From Scheffersomyces stipitis CBS 6054 (Eukaryota; Ascomycota; Pichiomycetes; Serinales; Debaryomycetaceae), in NCBI RefSeq assembly GCF_000209165.1, contig NC_009045.1, positions 1,364,001-1,428,000 of the forward strand: DNA of 64,000 bases. Reading direction: 5' to 3'. The position numbers and the translations under genes are program-made. Within the stretch, counting starts at the first letter, position 1. Every line of letters starts with the position of its first letter. Below are positions 50,117 through 62,219 of the stretch, piece after piece. The notes under the pieces were generated by a model. That model was not told the DNA's origin. It saw only the letters and a program-made list of their open reading frames with translations, and did not search any database.

Positions 50117-53100
50117 TTAACGCAACGTAGCCTTTGATAAAATGCCTAAAAGCTCGTTTTTACCTCTGGCAGCATGAGTAGCGGAGGTCTTGACATCCGA
50201 ATCTGCCCCCAATACGACAACTGCCAAAGCATTGTCGAGTTCACCCACATCTTTCAAGAAGTTAATGTACTCGTAACTGGGCTCATCGATAGGTGTAGAT
50301 CCTCCAGAAAAGAATATGGAAGTTACACCCTTCTGCGACCTTCCACTATTAGGGGAAAGTAGTGGAAGCAACTGTTCGTAACTTCTGTCTGGAGTGGTTG
50401 GCATTGCTGTCGGTGAGACCTGCTTGACTCTGTATTCTTTGATTAGTGTTTCTGGATCTACTCCTGACTTCATTTGATTGTAGTACGATATAATGAACTT
50501 GAGGGCCTTGAGCGATAATTGGTTTTTTTGCACAACAACAACATTCCTTATTAAAGTAGCATGTACATCATCCTGTTCTTGGAACAAGCTGTTGATATAT
50601 TGGATGGTGTCTCCCACTGTGTCTATAGTTCTTTCCCTGTCTTCTATAAATGCACGACCAGTGTGAAATCTGATTGTACAATCTTCAACTTCACAGTAGG
50701 AACCCGGCAACCTTTCGACTTTCGAATCGATCAACTGTTTCACTTGTGACATCCAACTTTGAAGTTCCGACTCATCAACAGTAGAGATCCATTTGCTGGA
50801 TCCTATAAGTTTTATGTAACCTCCATTTTCAGCAATTAAACCCAACTTGGGATATCTTCTGTAGAGACTATCCAAGTCTTTCTTCTTTAAGTAACTCATT
50901 AAATATACACCATTACGAGGGTCTTCCAAGATATCGCTCATGAAAGCATGAACAGTAGCTGGAACACTGAAAGAGTTCTTGCCTGCTGCTGCTACGGCAG
51001 CATGTGCGTTAGGATGAGAAGGATTGGCTGTTGCGACAGGAGTCTCGAGATTCAAGAAAAAGAGTCTTCTCCCTTTCTTGCCGTCCCTGTAGAATTTTTC
51101 AAACGCTTGTTTGGTAAATCTTTTTAAACTTGTAGAATTCTTCTTGTAGTCTCTTTCCCAGGCTTCATTTATACTCTGGAGACAACTCTGAACCCAATGT
51201 CTGGAATCTCTAGTCAAGACAACCTCAAAACAGTTTTGCCATCTCATGAGTTTTTCCTTCTTATCCATTGTTAACAGGCGTTTGAACGTTTCTGAGAACT
51301 TCTTAATGTCCCAGGGATTGATCAAAAGAGAACCCTTCCCATTACAATTGAGCAAAGAAGCAGAACCGGTGAATTCAGATAAGATCAATGGTGAGTTCTT
51401 CTCGCTCGTAGAGGTGATGAACTCGTGACAGGTTAAGTTCAAGCCTTCCCTCATTGACGACACCACAAAGACCTCTGCTTCACTCTGAAGAGCTACATAC
51501 TGGTTGAATTCGATATCTTTTTGAAGCAATACAACAGGTCGAGACATTGAGATATTGTCAGGAAGACTGTTGATTCTAGCGACTATCTGGTTAATTTCAG
51601 ACTCGTACTCAGAGTCATTAGCTGATCCATTACAGATCTGAATCAACACTGTGGTATCAATGTATTCTGGATTGTTTGTCAAGAACATCTCGTAGGCTAG
51701 CAATTTCTGTTTGATACCACGTAGCTTGTCTAGCTTGTCCCTGCTTACTATTAAGTTCTGGCCTCCCCAGCGATCTCGAATAAGCAGACGCCATTCTTTA
51801 ACGTCTTCGCTTTCTACTACATCGCTTAGAGAAGCTGCATCTATACCCACTGGAATGGTATTTATCATAGTCAAGTTTCCGTCGTACGAGATACCGTATT
51901 CGTTTGTATCTGCTAATAGTAATCGGTTGCAGGTTTGCAAAAAGTGTCTCACATACTCTTCCGTCTGGAACGAGATACAGTTGGCTCCTAGCATTCCTCG
52001 AAGAATTTCAGTACGTTGGGCAAAGCATCTAAAAACCTCAGAAGAGGGAAAAGATATATGGAGAAACAAGCCTATCTTTGCATTTGGAAGCTTCTGTCGG
52101 ATCATCAATGGAACCAACAACAAGTGGTAGTCGTGAATCCAGATGAGATTCTCTGGGTCTGCGGGATCAGCGTCTTCGCCGTTTTCTTTCTTATATACTT
52201 CTACGATTTTATCTGCTACGAGTTGATTGAGGAGTTTGTAATGGCTCCAAGAATGGTCTTCAAAAGCTTTGGACTTGGGATCATCAGGGATCTGATAGTG
52301 GAAAGTGGGCCACAAAATTTGTTTACAAAATGACTTGTAATGTCCCTGGAACGTAATATCGTTAGGGAATACTGCTTCAGAGTCGTAGTTGTTACTGAGA
52401 GATTCGGCTATGTCGTCAATTACGTGTTTGGGAATGGAATCACTAGGCATCGCTAGGGTTCCTACCCATTTGTTATTGTGGATTACACCATCCTCAACCG
52501 AGAGTTTCACTGCCTTTGTCAACGAAACGTTTCCCTTCTGAGCGAATACGACTTTCCACGGTGCACTCTCAAAGATGCTTTCCTGGTTGAAGAGCATTCC
52601 CTCTATATCTGGGTTGGAAAAGCCTCCAAACGGTGCCAACTTTGTTTCTCTTCTATTCAGAATGTAAAAGTCCTGGTCGAAGACATCCTCAATAGGAGCT
52701 TCATTGACTTCTTGTTTTTGTTCTTCTTGTTCCTCGGCTATAGCTAGAGAATTGGTGCTGCTATTGGAATGTAGTGTGAAGGTGGGAGGAGCTCTGTTCA
52801 ACGACGACCTCGCGCGAAGTTTACCTGCTCCTACTGAAGACGCAGAGGCTCCTGTGGCGGCTTTACTAAGAGCCGAAAGAGAAGTAGCTGAGTTCAGATC
52901 AACTAAATTGGTCGTGGAGCGGTTGATTTTCAACCCTGTTCTGCCCATTTCTTCATCGTGCTGTTGCTGTTTCTTTATATCTACGACAACGGACGAGCTC
53001 GGGTAGTTTAGGTGCAGATAACGTGATCTTGGTTGGATGTAATGGGGCAGAAGCTTCTCCTTCAAGCTTTCTTCTAGCTGAACATGTGATTTGTGCCATT

Positions 53101-53595
53101 TCTGGCTGTTATAGAAGAAGTCTTCAAAGCCATTGACGTCGTTCTCGTTCAAACTGTATTTGGACGCATCTCCATGTCTCGGCAGCAGCAGAAGTGGTGT
53201 GTGCAGCGTCGAATTGGCTTTACTGAGAGAAGGTAGAATCAGACTGGTTTGCCCCGAAGTTAAGGATAAGGATATGGGAATTGGAGTCAGCACCGATTGA
53301 AATCGACTGGTGTCACGCATCTCAGCTGCGGACCCCGGTACTGGCGTAGCCTCCTTGAGGTCTACGCCGTTGTAGTCAAACTGGGGCCCAACCTCGAACT
53401 GAACGGTGTATGGAAGAAACCTGGAGAAAGTTAGTAATCTGGGGTAAAAATCTCTACCAGCGTGGGCAGTCTGTGTGCGATCCTCGTCGCCAATTGCACC
53501 GAAAAGTCTTCTCGTACAAAGACATCAGATCAGTCCCACGCCTGTAGGTGCAAAAATGCTGGAGATACTTACAAAGACCCGATAATCACGGTCAT
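50117..53595 (-). CDS. TPS3: Trehalose synthase complex regulatory subunit (two exons)
   Basis: Large regulatory subunit of the Tps1/Tps2 trehalose complex. Exon 1 is 53573-53595 (23 nt, MTVIIGSL...) and exon 2 is 53420-50117. Joined, they encode 1108 residues starting MTVIIGSLFLPYTVQFEVGP. The string SLFLPYxxQFE is the conserved N-terminus of Tps3/Tsl1, which the single-exon reading (from 53320) loses. After a Ser-rich region comes the GT20 synthase-like domain (about 300-760: WVGTLAMPSDSIP, IWIHDYHLLLVP, LFLHISFPSSEVFRC, SSMREGLNLTCHEF). A phosphatase-like domain follows (GLIAENGGYIKL, RLPGSYCEVED, IRFHTGRA). TPS3 rather than TSL1 is a best guess; CTG yeasts usually keep one such gene. Confidence 0.94.
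53421..53572 (-). other. Intron of TPS3
   Basis: 152 nt. Donor GTAAGT (53572-53567), branch point TACTAAC (53436-53430) only 7 nt before the acceptor CAG (53423-53421). Joining TCTTT with G completes the leucine codon (phase 2). Confidence 0.93.
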
Positions 53596-56500
53596 GGTTG
53601 CTGGTGAAATTGTAGAGTTCAAAGTGGAATCTGTGGGTACGTGGGTCCTTATATACTGAGCGGTATTGTGCAGGAAATGGTCAGAATATTCTGTATAAAT
53701 CCAGGCTTTTCTCTTCGGCTTCTAGACTTCCTGGAATCAAGCGATGAGAGCGATGAGGAAGATGAGGAAGATAAGGAAGATGAGACCAAAGAGTGAAGAC
53801 GTATAGATTAAGAGACTCAACAATATCAGGATAGTGTATATAATATATATAAGAGTCGGTACGAAATTCGTGAAACAGTCGTAGAGGTATCGAATGTAAC
53901 CACTGTATAGCGTGATGGGGGCAGTGAATAATATACAAGTAAAAGAATATGGTAATGAGCTCTGGTACACATTTTCGCAGCTCTTTAATATCCTTCTCCA
54001 ACCAGCCATATATGAATTTCAGGCCAGACTACCGAAGCAGTTCTTTGCCTGATCCTTCATTTCTAGGAAATCTGGCTTTTCAGGCTTTGAAAATTCACGT
54101 TCCTGTTCCGTGGAAGTTGCTCCAGCTGGCCAACCAAGTGTATATCCATATTATCTTCATCTCACCGAATCCTGTGTGGCAGAACGATTCATTTCTATCT
54201 GAATGTGTTAAATGGTGCAACAAATTCTCTTTCTGTAGCGGGGACTGCACCGTTTGCAATAACACATCTACAACCCGTTCGTGGTGGGAGATTCACTTTG
54301 GTGATAGGCAGTTCTTCGCGATTTTTCCATCTACAATTTTTCCTTCTGCCGCACCTCCTCTTTGTATTCTCGGAATTGAAACGTTTCATTCTTCCTGGCT
54401 TTAAGGAAGAACGCCTATCTACTTGTAGCTGTCGCCGTTTGTCTATGGTTGCGTAATGGGGCTCAGTGTATCTGCATGCCCGAACCCTCCGATACAGATC
54501 CTGGCTAAGCTCTTTATATGATCTTCTCATGCAGTCCCTTTCAAGGAGCTGCTGCTCTTTCAGGAATGGTAGAGCAGTCTGATTAAATTGCAGCACCACA
54601 TTCTTGTTTCTCTTGTCCTAATCTGGCGTCCGATAGACTTCGAACTGCGAAAAGTAGATTTCAAACTGGTGTGCTTCAATTTTCGTTTTCCACACCGCAG
54701 CTATCCAAAGTAAAGCTGTTGAGAGAATGAATGCGAAATAATAAAGCAGGAACTTATCCAGTCCTTAATCCATCGATAACTTGATATGCTAGATTGTGAG
54801 TAGCACTGAGGTTAAGAGTCGGAAGTAAGTAAAATTCCAAAATTTCACAGAACAAAACCACAATAGTTTCGGCAATTTTACTCGTATATCACAGAGAGTG
54901 AATACGGATACTGACCAAGAGCACCAAAGTACCTTGTATCTAAACTATGAGTTGGAATATTGAGGTTATCTCAATGCCATCAAAGCATTTTCAAAATGCT
55001 CAAGTTTTGAGAATTTCTCAGGCCATTGTCGTCCACGATTATCTCAATTTTCTTAATTTTATCGATATATAGAGCAGTTCGAGAAAATGGCTAAAGAAGT
55101 TCTTGAAATGAAATCTCTATTTGGTTGAATACATTGTTCATGAGGGACCGAAACACAAATTTTACTTACCGCGTGAAAATGAGTTAGAGGTAACCTCTTC
55201 TAAGTCGAATAGATAAGCATTTGAATGCAAGTGAGATATAGCAGTATGAATGCTAGCGAAAGGTTCCTCCTTTTGAACTACAACTTACTCTCATCATTGG
55301 TCGAAATTTCTTTGTGAGGGAAGACCGATTAGTTTTACTAATTATTTAGAATGCTAAAAGTCCTGAAAGGGCTAATTCAGTTGGTACAGAGCTGTGCAAT
55401 TACTTTGTGCAATAGGAGGCCGCCAAAAAAATCTACAATTATTGCAAGTGCCTGATTGTTATCACCACTTACGTATTTAAATGATGCTTATCTTGAGTCG
55501 GAGACTTTGATTTACATAGCTGTAGCAAATTCAGCTAGCCCTAAAAGGGCCATTTCTGTAGCTGTCTCTGTCTGGCTTATACAATTCTGCGGTTCTGGAA
55601 AACCTGCATTATCTGCTAATTATAGACAATATAATCTGTGGTTAATATTCAGGTTATGTTGCAAACTCAGTGTTCTATCTAAGTTAATCAGAATCAGTTC
55701 GATTTCAAGTTTGAAAGGCTATCGCTAGAAGGGTTCCATACATTTAGTAATATTTTTTACTCTTTCGGTAACAAATATTCCTGCGGCAACCATGGTACCT
55801 GCGGCAGAAGTTCCATAATGCGAGAAGAATGTCACAACTCATGAAACCATATCAACCATATTGACTGATTTTGTCGAAGGAATCCTGGTATCCTGAGTTT
55901 AGCTGAATGAACGTCAACATATCAGAAAATTAAAGAAACAAAAAGTACACTACTTTCTTGGTATTGCTTCTCCATTATGTTTGTCCTAATAAGAGCATGA
56001 CAGCAATACTGCCAAATAAATCTACGGTAACTTCTCCTCCTGTTAGGAATTCCGTCCGAACACTTTGAGTATATCTTTTGGTGAATTTAAAAGTGCAAAG
56101 GACCTTAGATGATGTAAGATCGGTTCACTCTGAGCTCAAACAATTGTAGCCGAGAAACATTCTTGGCTTGTGTTAGCAGAAAGCAATTCCTAGAACAGGG
56201 TTAAATTCGATGTAGTTTGTCTTATCGAGAATTGATTACGAGTTGTCCCAATCTGTTTTTCTCTTCCTAATTAAAGTTTTGTATAATCGTTAAATGTGGT
56301 AACCTCGCTAGTCGAACGCTTAGGCATTCTAGTATCCTGAGCGCCAACTCGTTCACGGGGATTTCATCACAATTAAGCTCCTAATAAGAACTACACATTT
56401 GAAGAGCCTTATTATATTCAATGTTTCGATAAAAATTTGACACTTGGCAGAAGTTGTAACCACAGAGCTCCTTCAATCTTATAACTATGAGGAATGCCAC

Positions 56501-57497
56501 ACCGCAGAGGTTCCCGATTTCCGCTTTAAAGTTTTTTAAAGTCAAAAAGCGGGACCCAGCTTTTACAGAATTATTCAATTTCTTATTTTGTGCTTTTCAG
56601 AGAGCCTGATGACCGTTTTCTCGTATATAAAGAGAAATGGTATTTCACTATCATTTGCATCGTGATCATCGCTACACTTGCAGTTAGTCACACAATACTA
56701 TTTCGGCCTTGTAGTGTAATTAATCTTTGCAAAAAAGTCCGGTTAGATAAGATAAGTTGGAGTATGTCTACTTTGACACCCCTACAAAGTATACTCACAC
56801 GAATTACCTACTAGTGGTTATCAAGTTTGCACTTTCTTATTCAAATTTTGAAAAATTATGAAATTTCGAAAATGCAACTTCTTTTAAAAAGCTTCCTATT
56901 ACGTATTTCTGCTGATACATATTCATTCTTGCACACTCTCCATGTAATTTGTTTGAGGTGGATTCGTCAATTAAACACTGTTCTCACTTGCCATTTGGTC
57001 ATAACAGACTGTTCAAAATAATATCTCTGATTTTATAGTTACGCAGTCGAAAATATCGCCTAAACGGAAACGACTTTATTTTTTTTTTTTGCTTTGCGGA
57101 TCTAGCAGTTTATGCTCTAAGCAACACCTCCTCGTAATTAACTCAATTGCAAAGGAAGAGTTGTGCTATTCATTATTGATCAAATGATATAAATTCTTGC
57201 AAGGTTTTGTTGGCCCTCTCAGAATACCAAGAAAGGCTAAATAATTCTACATCCTATGAAAAAGTATCTTATATAATGCTATTATGAGGTAGTCGAACAT
57301 TGCAATTATAAGAAAGTAATAATATTCTTCTGGCTTCATTCTCTAATTTCATAACCTCTTGATTGCAAAATTGAGCACATGCAGCAAGTTTCTCCGACAA
57401 AAAGGTCGAAACATGAGTCAAGAGTTTAACTAATACACCTACTTGTGCACAATACAAATCAAAAATATATCTTATACATACATCAATTAGTGCATAA
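53596..57497. other. 3.9-kb stretch without a convincing gene
   Basis: Between the 5' end of TPS3 and the 3' end of the ABCC gene. It is AT-rich with many stops. Frames at 53949-54404 (plus, 151 codons) and 54195-54599 (minus) overlap each other, use CTG freely and resemble nothing I know. I see no tRNA, LTR or snRNA signature. Small palindromes occur (AGCATTTT-C-AAAATGCT at 54984-55000, TGAGAA-T-TTCTCA at 55008-55020), as does a T11 near 57080. It holds the TPS3 promoter in its first few hundred bases; the rest is unexplained. Confidence 0.6.
53743..53787. repeat. 9-bp minisatellite, five units
   Basis: Five consecutive 9-bp units based on GATGAGGAA (GATGAGAGC, two exact copies, GATAAGGAA, GATGAGACC), about 150 bp upstream of TPS3. 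Confidence 0.85.
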
Positions 57498-60400
57498 TTA
57501 AATATAACCACCTTCTTTGCAGAGGGAGTAGAAGATACCATCTTTGTTCTCCTTCAACTTATCTGGTGCATCAAATTCCTTAACTTCACCCTTGTCCAAA
57601 ACCAAAACTCTGTCACTGTCCATAATAGTATTCAATCTATGAGCGATAGTAACTATAGTCTTGTCTTTGAATTCTTTCCTGATGGTCTGCTGGATGATTT
57701 TGTCAGTCTGTACATCTACGGCGGCAGTTGCTTCGTCAAGGACCAAAATCTTGCTGGTGTCGTTGAGGAGAGCTCTGGCTAAAGATAACAATTGCTTCTG
57801 ACCGGCTGAAAGATTAGAACCATTTTCGGCAATCTTGGCATCCAATCCTCTGTAAGTTCCTAACTCCTCTGCATTTTTACTTTCTTTCTTTTCCTGTTCC
57901 GTTGGTTCTGTTGTCATCTTTTCCACATGCTCTTTCAAGCGAGCAGCTTCCAAAACCTTCCATAATTGCTCATCTGAGTGTTCGCCAAACGGATCTAAAT
58001 TTTCTCTTACAGAAGCTCTGAAAGTACTGGAATCTTGAGGAATAATTATAAGGTGATGTCTTAAATCAAACAATCCGATTTCATTGATATTAACTCCATC
58101 GATTGTAATATTACCGGAAGCAGCTTCAATGATTCTGAACAATGCCAAAGTGAGCGAAGACTTGCCAGCACCAGTTCTTCCCACAACTCCTATCTTTTCC
58201 TTAGCATTGATGCTAATGTTAATGTCTTTAAGGACAAGATCTAAGTTCTCTCTGTACCTAACAGAATAATTGTTGAAAGATATGGTTCCTTGTTCTGGCC
58301 AGCCTTCAGCTGGTTTCTTGTCTGCTATCTCCATTGGTGCCTCTGAAGGAAGCTCGCTGTACTCATTGAGTCTTTCTAATGAAACGATCACAGTTTCAGC
58401 TTCAGCCCAAGTTCTCACGATTGCATTCAACACCAGAACTGTATTCATGGCATACGACATGACAAAACCAAAGACTGAGGAGTTCATAGGAGTGCTGGTA
58501 GTCAACGTTGTCAAAGCTAATACAGTAGTAAGGAATAAAATTGTAGACGAAATGAACTGCAATCTGATCGAAATCCACCTCTGGATTCCCACGATAATCA
58601 AACCTACAGATATAGACTCATCAACCGCATCTCTTGTTATATGGGTGAATCTATCCTCTTGATTGAAAGCTTTGATGGTATCAACACCATTAAGCGACTC
58701 TTGTATCGTAGATATAATAGGACTATTCGAAGCACTTTCGATTCTTTTGAGGTCTCTTGAGGCAGGAATGTAAAGTTGGCGAATGTAATTGTAAATAAAA
58801 GACATAGGCACAAGGAAGAAGATGATAGTTGGAACTACGGAAATGATTACCCCAAATGTGACAAACGCACTAAGAAGCTGTAGAGCAAAACTAATCAAGA
58901 CCATGGGAATCTGGATATCAAGACTTGCAATATCTTGTGTAAAACGGTTCAAGATTCTTCCCACCGGAGTTGTCTCGAAAAAAGACATTGGAGAAGCCAA
59001 GACTGATTTGGCTAGTCTGGCGTGGAAGAACGATGAAGCAGGAACAATACAGCATGTCCAAAGGACAACAGAACTAAGCAATACAAAACCCCCACCCAGT
59101 ATTCCAACAATTCCATAGAGAGCTAAATAGAAGTGTGGATTAACTGTGCCTCCAGAAGCACTATTCTTCTCCGACCAACTTGTTAAAACAAGTTTATCTA
59201 GCATAGAACACAAGTAGGTACCAGTAGACAAAATCAAGTAGAGTATGATGTACTTGTAACCTGCTGCTTTTAGATAACCCAAAAGAGTATCTCTCTTAAC
59301 TTGACCCTTCCCAAGCTTCTCCTCTGTATTGCCGGTTTTTCTAACTGGACTATCGTCTTCTTCATCTGTGTATTCGTGTCCAAATGAAACCAAACTTCCA
59401 CGACGAAGGCCACGAGCGTCTATTTGATCGGGATCAATACTTTCAGATACATACTCAATTATTTCCTCTTCGACATCAAGGGTATCTATTTCTGGTTGTT
59501 TCGAGTTCACGGGGGCTTGTTTGGCCACCTCTTCAGGTTCAGTTTCGATTTCTTGGGAATTCTTCCCTTTTCCGAACTCTTCTAACAATTCAGCCAAATC
59601 AGACTGTCTTTCCACGACAGTATCATAGTCACCACTCTCACTAATGGTTCCGTTCTTCAACAAGTAAATGTTGTGAGCTTCGTGTAAAATGTGAACAGAG
59701 TTTGTAGCCAAAATGACCGTTTTTGAAGCGAGAACACCATTTCTGCCTAACACATTGTCAATGATTTTCTTTCCAACATGGGCATCTACAGCAGAAAGAA
59801 CGTCATCTAAAAGATAGATGTCAGCCCCTGAGTAAACAGCACGAGCCAACGAAATTCTAGCTTTTTGTCCACCACTCAAAGAAATACCCTTTTCTCCAAC
59901 AACAGTCTTGTCACCATCAGCTAAAGATTGGAAATCACTGACTAGCTCACAGGCTTCAATTGCCTTCTTGTAGTTGGCAGCATTATATCTGTAGCCAAAC
60001 AAAATATTCTCTTTAACGGTACCATTCAAAATCCATGGAGTTTGGGGACAGTAGGCGATTGTACCATTTACCTCAACTCTAGGAGCATATTCTGAATCAT
60101 CAGAGTAAGGTTGTGTATGAATAGGAATTTCACCCAAGATAGATCTGATAAGAGTGGTTTTCCCACTTCCAACTTTTCCTACAATACACGTTAAGTTTCC
60201 GGCTTCGGCAGTAATGTTAATGTCAGACAAAGCAACATTGCTATGAGTTTCTTCAACCTGAGACTCTTCATCGTGAAACTTTTTGTTTGCGCCTTCTTTT
60301 GTAGACCATAACAAAGTGACATTTTCAAGCTTAACTGGAATCGAGTTAGAAGTTGAGCTAAGTCTGTGGCTATACGATTTGCTATTATCCAAGTCAAGCT

Positions 60401-62219
60401 CATCAAGTAAGAGAAAATCACTGATTCTACCAAAAGAGACAGCAGCACTAGTATAATGAGAAATCAACATTGGTAATTCCAACAATGGTTCAGAGAGAAG
60501 ATCAAAGAGAACCAATGATGGGAAAACAATGTCAGCAGTTAAAGGGATGTCGTAGAAAAGAGTGAAAGCAGTGTAAACAGAGCAACTGATCAAGAATGGA
60601 ACACAACCCCAAATAAACTGAACAGCAGCCATAATAACTCCTATCTTTTTAAGCTCATTCAATTCTTTCAGATCTCTAATCTCTGTCAATCTTTTCAACA
60701 TTGGTTTTTCCCACGAGTATAGCTTGATATTCTTGATGGACGTTAGAATGTCATTTGTTAAGTTAGCTCTCTCATCCATGAATTTCATTAAATTCTTTTG
60801 GCAGTTGGCAAAAACAATGAACAAAACAACTGAAAAAGGCAATACTGCCACGAAGCCAAGCATACCTGCCCATGTAGCATTGCCTAGTAGCCTACACAAG
60901 GACACCAAACAGAAAATCAACTTCAAGGGTGAGCTAACAAAGCCCAGCAAACTAGAGAAGAACCCATTAATGGCTCCAACATCAATTGAGATATGGTTTA
61001 CTATGTCACCAGTAGGCTTTGCCTTCTTGGAATCAGGAGATAACCTTAACGACTTAGTATGAATAATCGCTACAAGTGACGAATGTACTGCATTCTGGAA
61101 CTCATATTGGTACTTAAATGCTTGGTTGATTACAAAAAACCTTGTACAGTTAATGGCATATAACAAGATGGCGAGACCATAACCAATGATGATAGGAGGC
61201 TTGTCTTCTGCGCTGCTGTGTTCTTGTACGTAGATGATTAACTGGCGTAATACAATAGGTTGAGAAAAGGTCAAGGTTGTTTCCATAAGATCAAGACTAA
61301 GGTTAATTGCAAAGTAATACAAGAACGACTTAAAGATCGCTTTCACTAGCGAAGGGCCAAATCTGAACTTTTCAGGAATGAACCAGCTTTTTTCTGCAGT
61401 TGCTTTTACCTCTTGTTCCCAATTTTTAGATAAGGATTTGAGAGTAATTTCGCAAGCCAAGTGAGCCGAGGTATTTGGGACATCTTCTTTAGTAAGCTCG
61501 CCGGTGTAAGCCGTCGTGATAAGAGGCTGGACCCACTGGAAGGTCAAATAGTAGAGGATATTGTAGGTGTTGTAAGGGTCCGTTTCCAGTTCAATCAAGG
61601 TATGATAATGAGCATTATCTAGAAAGAACAAGACAATCGATGTTAAGGCAACGCATATTTCGCAACCATATGAGAATATCGAGGTCCGGTAGATTGTGAT
61701 TGTCGAAAAAGTATCTTGAATGGTTGGAACTACGAACAAGACAATTGTCAGCAACCAGAAGAATAATACTACACCATAAGAAACTGGTGACTTTCTGGGT
61801 GCAATCAATTGCAAGGGAAGTACCAACAACAGCAATGTAGCAAAGTGGACGATGTTATTGAGATCATGAGACAGGACGTAGATGCCCAATGTGGCAAGAG
61901 CTTGCAAGCTTATTACTGCAAATTTAGTAGGAAAACCGATTTGCGTATACGTCTTTGTGATTTTCTTTGTGGGTGTAAGGAGTGCTGCCACGAGTTGCAA
62001 GATAAGTAAAGCGACGAAAACAAGCTTGACATACAAGGAAACTTTTTTGACGAAAAGTGGATTCAATGCGTTTCCACTGGGTGAGTACAATGGAGAAGTC
62101 CAACCTGGCAGTTCTATTTTGTACAACGATTCGAGGCCAACAATCAATTCATGGCCAACAATGTGAACAGAACCAAGAGGGTTTAGCTTCAGCAACCACA
62201 AATGTGTGATTGAGTCCAT
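57498..62219 (-). CDS. Vacuolar ABCC (MRP) transporter, Ycf1/Bpt1/Mlt1 type
   Basis: 1573 residues from the ATG at 62217-62219; a TTG four codons upstream was not used. Full ABCC layout: N-terminal TMD0 (about 30-200), TMD1 (290-590), NBD1, TMD2 (950-1250), NBD2. NBD1 has Walker A GKVGSGKTT (681-689), LSGGQKARISLARA and the asymmetric LLDDVLSAVD. NBD2 has GRTGAGKSS (about 1344), LSAGQKQLLSLARA and VLDEATAAVD. Yeast members sit in the vacuole membrane and pump glutathione conjugates, bile acids or cadmium-glutathione. Between NBD1 and TMD2 is an acidic linker (about 890-960) with RRGSLVSFGHE, an R-domain-like phosphosite. Which paralogue it is cannot be decided here. Confidence 0.94.
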   Translation of the reverse strand: MDSITHLWLLKLNPLGSVHIVGHELIVGLESLYKIELPGWTSPLYSPSGNALNPLFVKKVSLYVKLVFVALLILQLVAALLTPTKKITKTYTQIGFPTKFAVISLQALATLGIYVLSHDLNNIVHFATLLLLVLPLQLIAPRKSPVSYGVVLFFWLLTIVLFVVPTIQDTFSTITIYRTSIFSYGCEICVALTSIVLFFLDNAHYHTLIELETDPYNTYNILYYLTFQWVQPLITTAYTGELTKEDVPNTSAHLACEITLKSLSKNWEQEVKATAEKSWFIPEKFRFGPSLVKAIFKSFLYYFAINLSLDLMETTLTFSQPIVLRQLIIYVQEHSSAEDKPPIIIGYGLAILLYAINCTRFFVINQAFKYQYEFQNAVHSSLVAIIHTKSLRLSPDSKKAKPTGDIVNHISIDVGAINGFFSSLLGFVSSPLKLIFCLVSLCRLLGNATWAGMLGFVAVLPFSVVLFIVFANCQKNLMKFMDERANLTNDILTSIKNIKLYSWEKPMLKRLTEIRDLKELNELKKIGVIMAAVQFIWGCVPFLISCSVYTAFTLFYDIPLTADIVFPSLVLFDLLSEPLLELPMLISHYTSAAVSFGRISDFLLLDELDLDNSKSYSHRLSSTSNSIPVKLENVTLLWSTKEGANKKFHDEESQVEETHSNVALSDINITAEAGNLTCIVGKVGSGKTTLIRSILGEIPIHTQPYSDDSEYAPRVEVNGTIAYCPQTPWILNGTVKENILFGYRYNAANYKKAIEACELVSDFQSLADGDKTVVGEKGISLSGGQKARISLARAVYSGADIYLLDDVLSAVDAHVGKKIIDNVLGRNGVLASKTVILATNSVHILHEAHNIYLLKNGTISESGDYDTVVERQSDLAELLEEFGKGKNSQEIETEPEEVAKQAPVNSKQPEIDTLDVEEEIIEYVSESIDPDQIDARGLRRGSLVSFGHEYTDEEDDSPVRKTGNTEEKLGKGQVKRDTLLGYLKAAGYKYIILYLILSTGTYLCSMLDKLVLTSWSEKNSASGGTVNPHFYLALYGIVGILGGGFVLLSSVVLWTCCIVPASSFFHARLAKSVLASPMSFFETTPVGRILNRFTQDIASLDIQIPMVLISFALQLLSAFVTFGVIISVVPTIIFFLVPMSFIYNYIRQLYIPASRDLKRIESASNSPIISTIQESLNGVDTIKAFNQEDRFTHITRDAVDESISVGLIIVGIQRWISIRLQFISSTILFLTTVLALTTLTTSTPMNSSVFGFVMSYAMNTVLVLNAIVRTWAEAETVIVSLERLNEYSELPSEAPMEIADKKPAEGWPEQGTISFNNYSVRYRENLDLVLKDINISINAKEKIGVVGRTGAGKSSLTLALFRIIEAASGNITIDGVNINEIGLFDLRHHLIIIPQDSSTFRASVRENLDPFGEHSDEQLWKVLEAARLKEHVEKMTTEPTEQEKKESKNAEELGTYRGLDAKIAENGSNLSAGQKQLLSLARALLNDTSKILVLDEATAAVDVQTDKIIQQTIRKEFKDKTIVTIAHRLNTIMDSDRVLVLDKGEVKEFDAPDKLKENKDGIFYSLCKEGGYI

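Noticed and set aside
53949..54404. 151-codon plus-strand frame in the gene desert
   Set aside because: Low-complexity composition, no recognisable domain, overlaps the frame on the other strand. Not strong enough to call a gene.
54195..54599. 134-codon minus-strand frame in the gene desert
   Set aside because: It starts with GTG, uses several CTG codons (rare in real genes of this clade), overlaps a plus-strand frame and resembles no family.
57269..57541. 90-codon minus-strand frame at the ABCC 3' end
   Set aside because: Overlaps the end of the transporter in another frame and continues into AT-rich sequence. No domain.
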